A stretch of 9,372 bases of DNA. Source: TWA4 sp051879215 (GTDB lineage Bacteria > Bacillota > Clostridia > Lachnospirales > Lachnospiraceae). Both the position numbers and the translations under genes were made by a program. Positions 1 through 6,016 of the stretch are shown here, piece by piece. How positions within the stretch are numbered: position 1 is the stretch's first letter; the number at the start of each line of letters is the position of its first letter. Under the pieces are notes generated by a model that was not told where the DNA came from, did no database searches, and saw nothing but the letters and a program-made list of their open reading frames with translations. Location of the stretch: positions 1 through 9,372 of the forward strand of contig JBJELP010000194.1 of assembly GCA_051879215.1 (NCBI GenBank). The letters run 5' to 3'.

Positions 1-85
1 AGATATTGTTTTTTATTGTCTTTAACTTCAATAATTTTCATCAATCGCACCTACACAACTTCCGATTGAGATTTCACCTGTTTTA

Positions 86-124
86 AGGAATTTAATAACT
101 GTTATATCTTGTTATTAAATTCCT
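86..124. repeat. Perfect inverted repeat, 14-bp arms, 11-nt loop
   Basis: The left arm AGGAATTTAATAAC (86-99) is an exact reverse complement of GTTATTAAATTCCT (111-124), with an 11-nt loop at 100-110. The stem is A/T-rich but long. Neither strand has a convincing T-run after the stem: the plus strand continues with CGCAAACCC, and the minus strand with TTAAAACAGG. A standard intrinsic terminator is therefore only weakly supported. It could be a terminator of a gene outside the window, an mRNA 3' hairpin or a protein-binding site. Confidence 0.75.
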
Positions 125-166
125 CGCAAACCCTTGAAAACACTGGATTTATCGCAGGTGAGCTTT

Positions 167-237
167 CCCTTATTGTTTCCCTTGTGTTATATCGTCTCAT
201 CAGTGTTTACGAACTCTGATAAGGGAAAATACAAGGG
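167..237. repeat. Imperfect inverted AAGGG-rich blocks
   Basis: CCCTTATTGTTTCCCTTG (167-184) and TAAGGGAAAATACAAGGG (220-237) are inverted copies matching at 14 of 18 positions, separated by 35 nt. A further CCCTTG occurs at 131-136. Each block itself contains two AAGGG/CCCTT units. Such clustered short sites resemble arm-type recombinase sites or regulator sites, but no recombinase gene is in the window, so the role is unknown. Confidence 0.5.
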
Positions 238-352
238 CAAAAAAATCATATAAAACAGTATAACACAAAATAAAAGTGACATGGTGAACTGATTGAAATG
301 CTTCTGATTTTTGTAACTAATGATCGATTGAATGATAAGGAGATTCGATACG

Positions 353-589
353 ATGAGAACAATATTTGCAGAATACAATCCATACAGAAACAGTATTGAT
401 GTATATACATCTGCTGGCTACATGCTCCGCATTGATTGTTGGGAAGCGGAGAAGGACTTAAAAACTACACCCGGATCAGACTGTGCATTAAACGCACTTG
501 CCATTGATAAACCACTTGAATATGCACGATTATATCTGGATGGTAATATGCAGATGTGGGTAGATGCGGAAGATTCTCTTGAATTATAA
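353..589 (+). CDS. Small DUF6061-type protein of unknown function
   Basis: This 78-residue protein begins MRTIFAEYNPYRNSIDVYT and matches my recollection of the DUF6061 family: small Firmicute proteins with an AEYN-type start, a central YMLRI-D-C stretch, a TTPGS-like turn (residues 39-43), then an A-x-D-x-PLEYARL segment and a WVDA end. Their function is not known to me. The start at 353 is chosen because AAGGAG (337-342) lies 10 nt upstream. The in-frame ATG at 332 comes before that Shine-Dalgarno sequence and has none of its own. The gene stands alone on the plus strand, faces the redox cluster and ends at a shared bidirectional terminator. There is no signal peptide or membrane segment, so it is probably cytoplasmic. 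Confidence 0.75.
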   Translation: MRTIFAEYNPYRNSIDVYTSAGYMLRIDCWEAEKDLKTTPGSDCALNALAIDKPLEYARLYLDGNMQMWVDAEDSLEL

Positions 590-592
590 TCT

Positions 593-640
593 AAAAAAAG
601 CTGCGATAGTGACATGAAATCAAATCACTATCGCAGTTTT
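593..640. terminator. Bidirectional rho-independent terminator
   Basis: A perfect 12-bp stem, CTGCGATAGTGA (601-612) with TCACTATCGCAG (625-636), encloses a 12-nt loop. On the plus strand it is followed by TTTT (637-640). On the minus strand it is followed by a run of seven T (complement of the A-run at 593-599), which can also pair with the opposite T-run to lengthen the stem. It lies 3 nt after the stop of the plus-strand DUF6061-type gene and 9 nt after the stop of the minus-strand flavoprotein gene, so it can end transcription from both sides. It is the only strong intrinsic terminator seen in the window. Confidence 0.92.
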
Positions 641-649
641 GGTTAAACA

Positions 650-1270
650 CTATCGGATAAAATTCATTCTAACTTCAGTTGAAGAATCTGGCAGTTCCAC
701 ACCATTTTTTCTTCCCAAATCAAAGCATTTCAGCATCCACGCCATATTTTTTGCAAGATTACACATTGTCTGCATACCTTCTGCATCCTGTTCAGCTTCT
801 CCGATGTTTCTTCCATATACAATATTCCAATAGGAAGAACCTGGCATCGGCATCTGAGCGCTTCCAAAGTATTTATTTAAACAGTCAAATGTGGCTGAAC
901 TTCCACCTCTTCGGGCTACAGTTACAGAAGCTCCCGGCTTAAATTTAAAAACATCTCCTCCTGCATAAAATGCTCTGTCCAGAAAAGAAAGAATTCTTCC
1001 GCTTGGATGTGCATAATAAACTGGTGTTCCAAAAACGAATCCATCAGAATGTTTAGCCTTCTCAATAAAGTCATTTACCGTATCATCCTTGAAAATACAT
1101 CTGTTATCTGTACATTTACCACAGCCAATGCAGTCTCTTACCGCATCAGCTCCTAATTGAAAGATTTCATATTCAATTCCATCTTTCTCAAGTTGTTTTC
1201 CTATTTCTGTAAGTGCGGCAAATGTGTTTCCGTTAGGTCTATAACTGCCATTCAGCATCAAAACCTTCAT
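650..1270 (-). CDS. Iron-sulfur flavoprotein / NADPH-dependent FMN reductase family protein
   Basis: This 206-residue cytoplasmic flavodoxin-fold protein of the NADPH-dependent FMN reductase/WrbA-like superfamily probably binds FMN and moves electrons to a small acceptor. The N-terminus MKVLMLNGSYRPNGNT gives the first beta strand and the FMN phosphate loop (residues 8-16). Cysteines 47, 50, 53 and 58 form CX2CX2CX4C, the compact motif known to hold a [4Fe-4S] cluster in iron-sulfur flavoproteins. A TPVYYAHPSG segment and FLDRAF helix follow, as usual in the family. The start at 1270 is preferred because AAGGAG lies 12 nt upstream; the in-frame ATG at 1282 directly abuts that site. It sits 19 nt downstream of the TetR-type gene, so the two are probably co-transcribed and end at the 593-640 terminator. 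A second protein with the same cysteine pattern is encoded at 4482-5024. The substrate is not deducible. Confidence 0.85.
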   Translation of the reverse strand: MKVLMLNGSYRPNGNTFAALTEIGKQLEKDGIEYEIFQLGADAVRDCIGCGKCTDNRCIFKDDTVNDFIEKAKHSDGFVFGTPVYYAHPSGRILSFLDRAFYAGGDVFKFKPGASVTVARRGGSSATFDCLNKYFGSAQMPMPGSSYWNIVYGRNIGEAEQDAEGMQTMCNLAKNMAWMLKCFDLGRKNGVELPDSSTEVRMNFIR

Positions 1271-1289
1271 TTTGTACGTCATCTCCTTT

Positions 1290-1913
1290 TTAATTCTTTA
1301 GCATCCTTCTGGTAGCAACAAAAGTCAGATCATACAAAGAACTGTATGTATAATTAACCCCCGCCAATTTCATTGCTTCTTTCTGCTTTTCTGTCACAAC
1401 TGTATATGGATAGATTCCAAACATAAATGGGAAAAAGGAATACACAAATTCCTGTCTTTTTTCAATATCCATATCTTTGCGGAACTTTGCAAGCATAGCC
1501 ATAACGGTTTTCATTGCATTTCCATAAGATACTTTAAACTCTACCAGCAGTTCCATTCTGCTGTTTTCTTCCAGATCATAGTGATTCATAGACATAATCT
1601 TCAAAAGCTGTCTGTGGTTGTCCAATGTTCTTGCAAGGACATCTGCTATTTGGTCATCCGTCATAGTTTCTTCCGATTCCATAGCTTCACATAGTTCCCG
1701 AATCCACGCATCATATTCTCTTTTTAAAAGTGCAAGAAATATTTCTTCCTTTGTCTGAAAATAATTATAGATGGATGTTCTGGAGAAACTGGTTTCCTTT
1801 CCAATTTCTTTTAGAGTGATGTCCTTAAAGCTCATCGTCTGATAGAGCATTTCACAAGCATTGATGATTTCCTCTTTTCTGGCATTTGTACGCTCAATAG
1901 ATCCTGCAGGCAT
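1290..1913 (-). CDS. TetR/AcrR family transcriptional regulator
   Basis: This 207-residue protein has a TetR-type DNA-binding domain at its N-terminus: a helix (about 12-27), then a helix-turn-helix at about residues 33-52 (ITLKEIGKETSFSRTSIYNY) followed by F-x-TKEEIF, the standard TetR signature. The rest is a helical ligand and dimer domain without a recognisable specificity. Family members are usually dimeric repressors released from palindromic operators by a small ligand. The start at 1913 is chosen because AAGGAAG lies 7 nt upstream; the ATG at 1931 would place that site inside the coding region. The gene has its own extended -10 promoter, whose predicted start point overlaps a palindrome resembling the three palindromes at the redox operon promoter. 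That suggests autoregulation and control of the large operon (inference). It precedes an iron-sulfur flavoprotein gene in the same transcript. Confidence 0.93.
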   Translation of the reverse strand: MPAGSIERTNARKEEIINACEMLYQTMSFKDITLKEIGKETSFSRTSIYNYFQTKEEIFLALLKREYDAWIRELCEAMESEETMTDDQIADVLARTLDNHRQLLKIMSMNHYDLEENSRMELLVEFKVSYGNAMKTVMAMLAKFRKDMDIEKRQEFVYSFFPFMFGIYPYTVVTEKQKEAMKLAGVNYTYSSLYDLTFVATRRMLKN

Positions 1914-1932
1914 AATTATTCTTCCTTTCATT

Positions 1933-1947
1933 CTGACATAGCGTCAT
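1933..1947. promoter_or_regulatory. Putative TetR operator (degenerate copy)
   Basis: CTGACATAGCGTCAT matches the strong palindrome at 6614-6628 at 11 of 15 positions, keeping the TGACA...GTCA core and the outer TTCTGACA half (from 1931). It lies just downstream of, and touches, the -10 box of the regulator's promoter, where a bound repressor would block initiation. Assigning it to the adjacent TetR-type protein is inference from position and from sharing with the redox operon promoter. Confidence 0.6.
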
Positions 1948-1954
1948 TATAACA
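1946..1954 (-). promoter_or_regulatory. Extended -10 promoter of the TetR-type gene
   Basis: Read on the minus strand, positions 1954 to 1946 give TGTTATAAT: a perfect TATAAT with the TGn extension. No good -35 hexamer lies 16-18 bp upstream (the candidate is CTGATT), which fits an extended -10 promoter. The expected start point is around 1938-1940, about 26 nt before the start codon. The upstream part overlaps the end of the flavin reductase-like gene. Confidence 0.65.
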
Positions 1955-1970
1955 TATGATAGAAGAAAAA

Positions 1971-2510
1971 TCAGTTCATTTTAGCACAATCGCCCACTTT
2001 TTCTCCTACTTTGAAATACTCATAGGTTGGGAACTCAAAGAGAACCGGTTTGAATACATGATAGTCAATTTTTCCCTGCTCATTTAAGATACTTTCGTCT
2101 GCATAAGTAGCAAGTATTTTACAGATAAAATTATCAAAGTTCTCAAGTTCATAATTTCCATCCATCTCACACTCAATCGAAATCTTTGCATCGTCAATGA
2201 TTGGTGCGCCATTTTCTCCTATTTTGTATGCAAATGCTTCTGACTTATCTTCCTTATTTCCGCTTACAACACCCATGCGGTCAGCCTCTTTTAACCAGCT
2301 TTCATCTACTACATTAACGGAAAGCATTTTATTCTCAATGATTCCCTGATTGATGTAATGTGCATGTACCAGGGATACCATAAGATGGCTGTGTGCTACG
2401 GTTCCTGCATGTGCTACAAGTGTCCAGGTTGGTTTTCCATTTACCATTGCTCCGACAATGATTACAGGACAAGGATATAATGCTAACTGTGTTCCAATAT
2501 TTTTCTTCAT
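1971..2510 (-). CDS. Flavin reductase-like, FMN-binding split-barrel protein
   Basis: This 179-residue protein resembles the flavin reductase/flavoredoxin family. Such proteins bind FMN on a split beta barrel and either reduce free flavin with NAD(P)H or act as one-electron or two-electron carriers. Visible features are the N-terminal LYPCPVIIVGA strand, the NGKPTWTLVAHAGTVAHSH flavin-binding stretch (about residues 24-42), the Y-I-N-Q-G-I-I-E-N segment with LSVNVVD after it, and a C-terminal H-V-F-K-P-V-L-F-E strand. There is no signal peptide. The start at 2510 is supported by AAAGGAG 10 nt upstream. It follows the DUF4405 gene after a 94-bp A/T-rich gap with a small hairpin, so it may be read through from the redox operon or have its own promoter. 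Its end overlaps the regulator's promoter region. The true acceptor is unknown. Confidence 0.85.
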   Translation of the reverse strand: MKKNIGTQLALYPCPVIIVGAMVNGKPTWTLVAHAGTVAHSHLMVSLVHAHYINQGIIENKMLSVNVVDESWLKEADRMGVVSGNKEDKSEAFAYKIGENGAPIIDDAKISIECEMDGNYELENFDNFICKILATYADESILNEQGKIDYHVFKPVLFEFPTYEYFKVGEKVGDCAKMN

Positions 2511-2604
2511 GATTTTAAATCTCCTTTTTGTTTATTTTCTAATTTTTTTCTTTAAAATTTTATTCCATTTTCTTTGATTAACCCTTTTTTGCAAGGTTAA
2601 TCTT
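2511..2604. other. A/T-rich intergenic gap with small hairpin
   Basis: This gap separates the DUF4405 gene from the flavin reductase-like gene. GATTAACC (2576-2583) and GGTTAATC (2595-2602) form an 8-bp inverted repeat with an 11-nt spacer, extendable by two A-T pairs past a bulged base. In minus-strand mRNA it begins 2 nt after the DUF4405 stop, but no T-run follows it, so it is not a classical terminator. It could protect the upstream message or reduce readthrough. No CTGACAC-type operator is present, and no convincing promoter hexamers were found. Confidence 0.5.
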
Positions 2605-3291
2605 TTAAATTTTCCGATATTTTTTCAATGACCGAAAAAGTTTTCCCACATAATGAGAAATAAAAATACAAGTCCCCATTAAAGATAAGTAATCCAGATA
2701 AAACAGGACTTTTGCTTCCTCATAATCCATAAAAACAAATTCACTCTGTAAAAACATATAGACGGCAAAGTCTCTCTTTACAAACACCCATGTCCCATAC
2801 AGTGCCACAGCAAGCCCTATGCCAACGCTAAGATAGCGAACTCTTTGGGAAGCCACAGGAAATTTTCTCTTTACCGCACCCAGAACCATATTCCAATGCA
2901 GCCCCAGATGCAGACTCATCAGCAGAAAGCCCCAGTATGCGCCTAAGATATGCAGACGTCTTGCAAATGCAAGTCCACTTTCAATCGGCAAAAACGCAAA
3001 TACATGACGTGACAGGACAATACCACTGTACATCTGGGCAATCATGGAAATCAAAGTCAGCACATCAATAGCTGTCAGGAAAATTCTTATCGGAGGGTAT
3101 TTTCCTCGAAACAGATTTTTGTGCCAGCTTCCATTCAGGATATGGTGGAGCAGAAACAGGACAAACATCCCTGCCCCTATCCATTCATGAGCTGTCTCGC
3201 CCCAAAACTGGTATCCCATTAAAAACAGCAGGGCAGCCGTCATCAGCACATCGATGGTCATTTTTATTTTTCTTAAAACTTGTCTGCCCAT
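2605..3291 (-). CDS. DUF4405 (cytochrome b561-like) integral membrane protein
   Basis: This 228-residue protein has about six hydrophobic segments, near residues 13-31, 34-53, 68-93, 113-137, 151-171 and 194-218, with basic loops typical of an inner membrane protein. Histidines in or near these segments (35, 49, 50, 57, 114, 128, 132), with the pattern LLHHILN-x-x-WH and LHILG...MSLHLGLHW, are what DUF4405 and b-type cytochrome membrane subunits show, so heme ligation is plausible but unproven. It would be the membrane step between cytoplasmic reductant and the lipoprotein flavodoxin encoded two genes upstream (inference). The start at 3291 overlaps the flavodoxin stop by 19 nt without a good Shine-Dalgarno sequence, implying translational coupling. 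The in-frame ATG at 3261 (Met11), just before TIDVLMT, is an equally possible start and would leave no overlap. Confidence 0.8.
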   Translation of the reverse strand: MGRQVLRKIKMTIDVLMTAALLFLMGYQFWGETAHEWIGAGMFVLFLLHHILNGSWHKNLFRGKYPPIRIFLTAIDVLTLISMIAQMYSGIVLSRHVFAFLPIESGLAFARRLHILGAYWGFLLMSLHLGLHWNMVLGAVKRKFPVASQRVRYLSVGIGLAVALYGTWVFVKRDFAVYMFLQSEFVFMDYEEAKVLFYLDYLSLMGTCIFISHYVGKLFRSLKKYRKI

Positions 3292-3746
3292 TGTTTCAAT
3301 TCTGCCGAATTAAGCCTTCCGTTCAGCATCCTTCCTTCTTTGACAGATGCCCCCGGAACAACCTCCTGCAATGTCCGGGATGTTTCACCAAGTCCACTGC
3401 CTCCAGATGTAGCGAAAGGCACAACGACTTTTCCTCCAAAATCATAAGACTCCAAAAATGTCTTGATGATTGTCGGTGCTGTGTACCACCATACAGGAAA
3501 TCCCACAAAAACCACATCATACTGTTCAATACCCGCCGCCGTATCTGCAAGTTCCGGACGGGATGACGGATCATTCATCTCCACGCTGCTGCGGCTTTTT
3601 TTATTCATCCATTCCAAATCCGCACTAGTATAGGCAACTTTCGGTTTAATCTCATACAAATCCGCACCTGCCGCCTCTGCCAGTGTTTTTGCTGCCTTTG
3701 CAGTTACCCCACTGGCACTGAAATATGCTACTAATTTCTTGCTCAT
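3273..3746 (-). CDS. Cytoplasmic flavodoxin (Flavodoxin_4 type)
   Basis: This 157-residue flavodoxin carries electrons on FMN. The phosphate-binding loop SASGVT is at residues 10-15 after the KLVAYF strand. GFPVWWYTAPTIIKTFLESYDF and the FATSGGSGLGET stretch near the C-terminal half are characteristic of the long flavodoxin-like proteins common in Clostridia. The usual T-G-N-T of the loop is altered to S-G-V-T, while its paralogue encoded just upstream keeps TGNT. The start at 3746 is chosen because GGAGGT lies 7 nt upstream; the ATG at 3767 has no such site. There is no signal sequence, unlike the neighbouring lipoprotein version, so the pair may work on opposite sides of the membrane. It lies 33 nt after the upstream stop and overlaps the DUF4405 gene. 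Confidence 0.9.
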   Translation of the reverse strand: MSKKLVAYFSASGVTAKAAKTLAEAAGADLYEIKPKVAYTSADLEWMNKKSRSSVEMNDPSSRPELADTAAGIEQYDVVFVGFPVWWYTAPTIIKTFLESYDFGGKVVVPFATSGGSGLGETSRTLQEVVPGASVKEGRMLNGRLNSAELKQWADKF

Positions 3747-3779
3747 CACATTTACCTCCGTTTTCATTTCGTTTACAAG

Positions 3780-4469
3780 TTATCTTTCAATTCCGTTATC
3801 GGAAAGCCACTCCGATACCTGGCTTTCTGCGTTATCTGCATCAGAATCACTGACATGAAGACCGTCAAGAACTGTTGCCCCTGTTTCCAGTTCTGCTATC
3901 GTTGCAGGTGTTCCAGAAAGCCCACTGCCTCCGCTGGTACAGAACGGTGCTATGGTTTTACCGCTGAAATCATACGCATCAAAAAATGTATATAAAATTC
4001 GCGGCATATCTCCCCACCAGATCGGATAACCTACATAGATAACATCATACTGCTCAAAATCCGTTATGCTGCCCTGCATCGCAGGACGGGCATCAAGATC
4101 ATTCTGCTCCACCGTTGCACGGGTCGTCCGGTCATTATAATTCAAATCCTCGTCTGTATAGGGCTGTTCCGGAACAATTTCGTAAATATCTGCTCCCGTA
4201 AGTTCTGTGAGTGTTTCCGCAACCGCTTTTGTATTGCCGGTGGCTGAAAAATAAACCACAAGTGCTTTTGTGCCTGCTTCATCCGTTTCCGTCGCCTGTG
4301 TATCGGATGACTGGATGCTTTCATTATTATCTTCCTTTTCTTCACTTTCTAAGCCAATACTCTGCACAACGGAATCCCGCTCTGTTCCCATGGAGGATTC
4401 CTCCCTGCCGCAAGCGGCAAGAGAGGCTATAACGAATACTGCCAGAAAAACAGAAATTAATTTTTTCAT
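3780..4469 (-). CDS. Lipoprotein-anchored flavodoxin
   Basis: This 229-residue protein has a lipoprotein signal: MKK, a hydrophobic stretch (4-19) and the lipobox L17-A-A-C20. Cys20 should be lipidated and hold the protein on the outer face of the membrane. An acidic, Ser/Glu-rich linker (about 21-67) leads into a full flavodoxin domain with strand KALVVYF, phosphate loop SATGNT (75-80), GYPIWWGDMP and FCTSGGSGLSGT. An FMN carrier outside the membrane is unusual, since most flavodoxins are cytoplasmic. The start at 4469 has AGGAGG 7 nt upstream. The gene begins 12 nt after the iron-sulfur flavoprotein stop, so the Shine-Dalgarno sequence overlaps that gene's end region. With the DUF4405 protein two genes downstream it suggests export of reducing equivalents across the membrane (inference). 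Confidence 0.9.
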   Translation of the reverse strand: MKKLISVFLAVFVIASLAACGREESSMGTERDSVVQSIGLESEEKEDNNESIQSSDTQATETDEAGTKALVVYFSATGNTKAVAETLTELTGADIYEIVPEQPYTDEDLNYNDRTTRATVEQNDLDARPAMQGSITDFEQYDVIYVGYPIWWGDMPRILYTFFDAYDFSGKTIAPFCTSGGSGLSGTPATIAELETGATVLDGLHVSDSDADNAESQVSEWLSDNGIER

Positions 4470-4481
4470 GAAACTTCCTCC

Positions 4482-5024
4482 TTAATCATTTGATAACGAC
4501 TTTCCAAGCCGGTATGCCTGCTCCGGATATCTGCTTCTTTTTGTCATAGCCGGTGTCCCACAACCTCTTCCAAGAACCATGCCCTGATCTTGAAAATTCA
4601 AATACTTCACCAATGTATGGTAATGTGCCTCCAGTGCATCAAACGTCCAGTTATCACTGTTCCATGCCACAGAAAGCAGTGCAGATTTCATCTTCTTCCT
4701 CTGGATGCTGCTGTTTATGGCACAGAACCTGTCGATCATGATTTTCAACTGTGCGGACATCCCATAGTAATAAAGTGGGGTAACAAATACCAGCATATCT
4801 GCATCAAGAATTTCCAGCCGTATTTCTTCCATGTCATCCTTCTGTATGCACGGTCCTTCGTAGCCACAGGCAACACATCCTGTACATGGACTAATTCTGC
4901 TATGGGCAGCAGAAACCGTGACGATTTCATGTCCCGCTTCTTCTGCACCTTTTGCAAATTCTGCTGCCAGCAGATTGGATGATCCGTGCCTGTTCGGGCT
5001 GCCTTCCAGCATTACAATCTTCAT
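4482..5024 (-). CDS. Iron-sulfur flavoprotein / NADPH-dependent FMN reductase family protein
   Basis: This 180-residue flavodoxin-fold protein begins MKIVMLEGSPNRHGSSN, with the FMN phosphate loop at residues 8-17. Cysteines 47, 50, 53 and 59 give CX2CX2CX5C, within the compact CX2CX2CX4-7C pattern that binds a [4Fe-4S] cluster in iron-sulfur flavoproteins. A TPLYYYGMSAQLKIMIDRF segment matches the conserved flavin-side loop and helix of the family. It is likely a cytoplasmic electron carrier or reductase taking electrons to or from the neighbouring flavodoxins. The start at 5024 is supported by AAGGAGG 9 nt upstream. It lies 26 nt after the aldo/keto reductase stop and 12 nt before the lipoprotein flavodoxin. 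The protein encoded at 650-1270 has the same cysteine layout but is longer, so the two are paralogues rather than a recent duplication. Confidence 0.88.
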   Translation of the reverse strand: MKIVMLEGSPNRHGSSNLLAAEFAKGAEEAGHEIVTVSAAHSRISPCTGCVACGYEGPCIQKDDMEEIRLEILDADMLVFVTPLYYYGMSAQLKIMIDRFCAINSSIQRKKMKSALLSVAWNSDNWTFDALEAHYHTLVKYLNFQDQGMVLGRGCGTPAMTKRSRYPEQAYRLGKSLSND

Positions 5025-5050
5025 TTTTCTGCACCTCCTTCACAGCTTTT

Positions 5051-5983
5051 TTATTCCATTTTGCTCTCCCAAAACTGGATAGAAGATACTCCTGATTTAT
5101 CAGCAGCAGCCTCCAATGATGCAACTTCTTCCGCTGTGAGCACAATATCAGCTGTCTTCACAGCTTCCTCGACCTGATACATCTTGGTCACACCAAGAAT
5201 CGGAAGTACACCCTTATTTACCGCATAAGCCGTTGCAATCTGGGCGGCAGATACGCCATGCGCTTCGGCAACTTTTTTCAATTCTGCGGTAACCACCTCA
5301 ATCTGCTGCAGCATCGGGTTGAATACCTTTGCCCTTGCACTGCCCTCAAGAAATGGATGCTCTGCATCGTACTTTCCTGAAAGTGCTCCCTGCTCCAGCG
5401 TCATGTAACCATAGAACACAATATCATTTGTCTTGCAATAATCCAGAATTCCTGATTCCTCAGAGGAACGGTTCAGGAGACTGTAATGGTTCTGTACGGC
5501 AGATATCCGGAAACCGGCTGCTTTCAGAATTTCATCTGCCTCTTTGATCTGTGCAAGGTTATGATTGGATACACCCACACTTTTTACCTTACCGCTCTGC
5601 AACAGAGGAATCAGCTGCTTCGTATATTCCGGTGCACCAATAGGATTGTGAATCCAGTAAATATCAAAATACTCCATGTTCATGCGTTCCAGACTCGCTT
5701 CGCACATTTTAACCACACTGTCACCATACATGCCCGCCATCTGCGGTGTAAATTTGGTAGAAACAATGATTTTTTCACGCCCTGCATCATTTACCAGTTT
5801 ACCGAGAATTTTCTCTGATTCTCCGTTGCTGTAGGCTGTTGCGGTATCCCAAAGATTCAGTCCCGCATTTACCGCTGCTTCAAAAATCGGGCGGAAATCT
5901 TCCCCTGTCATTGTATTTCCAAAATATCCATCGGTGTCGCCCCATGCCCATGCTCCCATTGCAATTTTCGGTAAGTTTTTCAT
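5051..5983 (-). CDS. Aldo/keto reductase
   Basis: This 310-residue enzyme is of the aldo/keto reductase superfamily, NADPH-dependent reductases of aldehydes and ketones. The full catalytic tetrad is visible: D46 and Y51 in WDTATAYSNG-ESEKILG, K77 in STKF, and H112 in YWIHNP. The GVSNHN motif, the QNHYSLLNR strand and the C-terminal V-L-P-I-L-G-V-T-K cofactor-binding segment are also present. Length and layout are normal, and the protein is cytoplasmic. The start at 5983 has an AAAGGA/GGATG-type site upstream, and the next residues (MKNLPKIAMGAW) form the usual first beta hairpin. It is the second gene of the redox operon, 33 nt after the acetyltransferase. In this setting it may reduce reactive carbonyls or quinone-like compounds, but the substrate cannot be read from the sequence. 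Confidence 0.93.
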   Translation of the reverse strand: MKNLPKIAMGAWAWGDTDGYFGNTMTGEDFRPIFEAAVNAGLNLWDTATAYSNGESEKILGKLVNDAGREKIIVSTKFTPQMAGMYGDSVVKMCEASLERMNMEYFDIYWIHNPIGAPEYTKQLIPLLQSGKVKSVGVSNHNLAQIKEADEILKAAGFRISAVQNHYSLLNRSSEESGILDYCKTNDIVFYGYMTLEQGALSGKYDAEHPFLEGSARAKVFNPMLQQIEVVTAELKKVAEAHGVSAAQIATAYAVNKGVLPILGVTKMYQVEEAVKTADIVLTAEEVASLEAAADKSGVSSIQFWESKME

Positions 5984-6016
5984 TTTACATCCATCCTTTC
6001 ATTGTTTAAAAATATA

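Larger units (their letters stand above)
1..331. other. A/T-rich non-coding region upstream of the DUF6061-type gene
   Basis: No convincing gene was found in these 331 bases. Short open frames exist on the minus strand, but they lack ribosome binding sites and their hydrophobic content follows from the A/T richness. The region holds a long perfect hairpin (86-124) and an imperfect inverted pair of AAGGG-rich blocks (167-184 and 220-237), listed separately. No clear -35/-10 pair for the downstream gene was identified with confidence. The concentration of inverted repeats would suit an element end, recombinase arm sites or an upstream terminator, but nothing here decides between these. Confidence 0.6.

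Noticed and set aside
102..200. Minus-strand 32-codon frame starting MRRYNTRETI
   Set aside because: It has no ribosome binding site, a stop two codons before its ATG, and its end lies in the long hairpin. It may be a fragment of something but cannot be supported.
187..378. Minus-strand hydrophobic 63-codon frame
   Set aside because: The hydrophobic residues come from A/T-rich codons. It overlaps the start and ribosome binding site of the plus-strand gene and has no Shine-Dalgarno sequence of its own.
2576..2602. Hairpin after the DUF4405 gene as an intrinsic terminator
   Set aside because: The stem is only 8 bp and no T-run follows in the direction of transcription, so it is kept only as a hairpin.
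4590..4982. Plus-strand 130-codon frame opposite the iron-sulfur flavoprotein gene
   Set aside because: It is antisense to a clear family member with catalytic motifs, and its translation (many Cys, His, Gln) does not look like a real protein.
5486..5818. Plus-strand 110-codon frame opposite the aldo/keto reductase gene
   Set aside because: It is a shadow of a gene with a complete catalytic tetrad; there is no ribosome binding site and no recognisable family.
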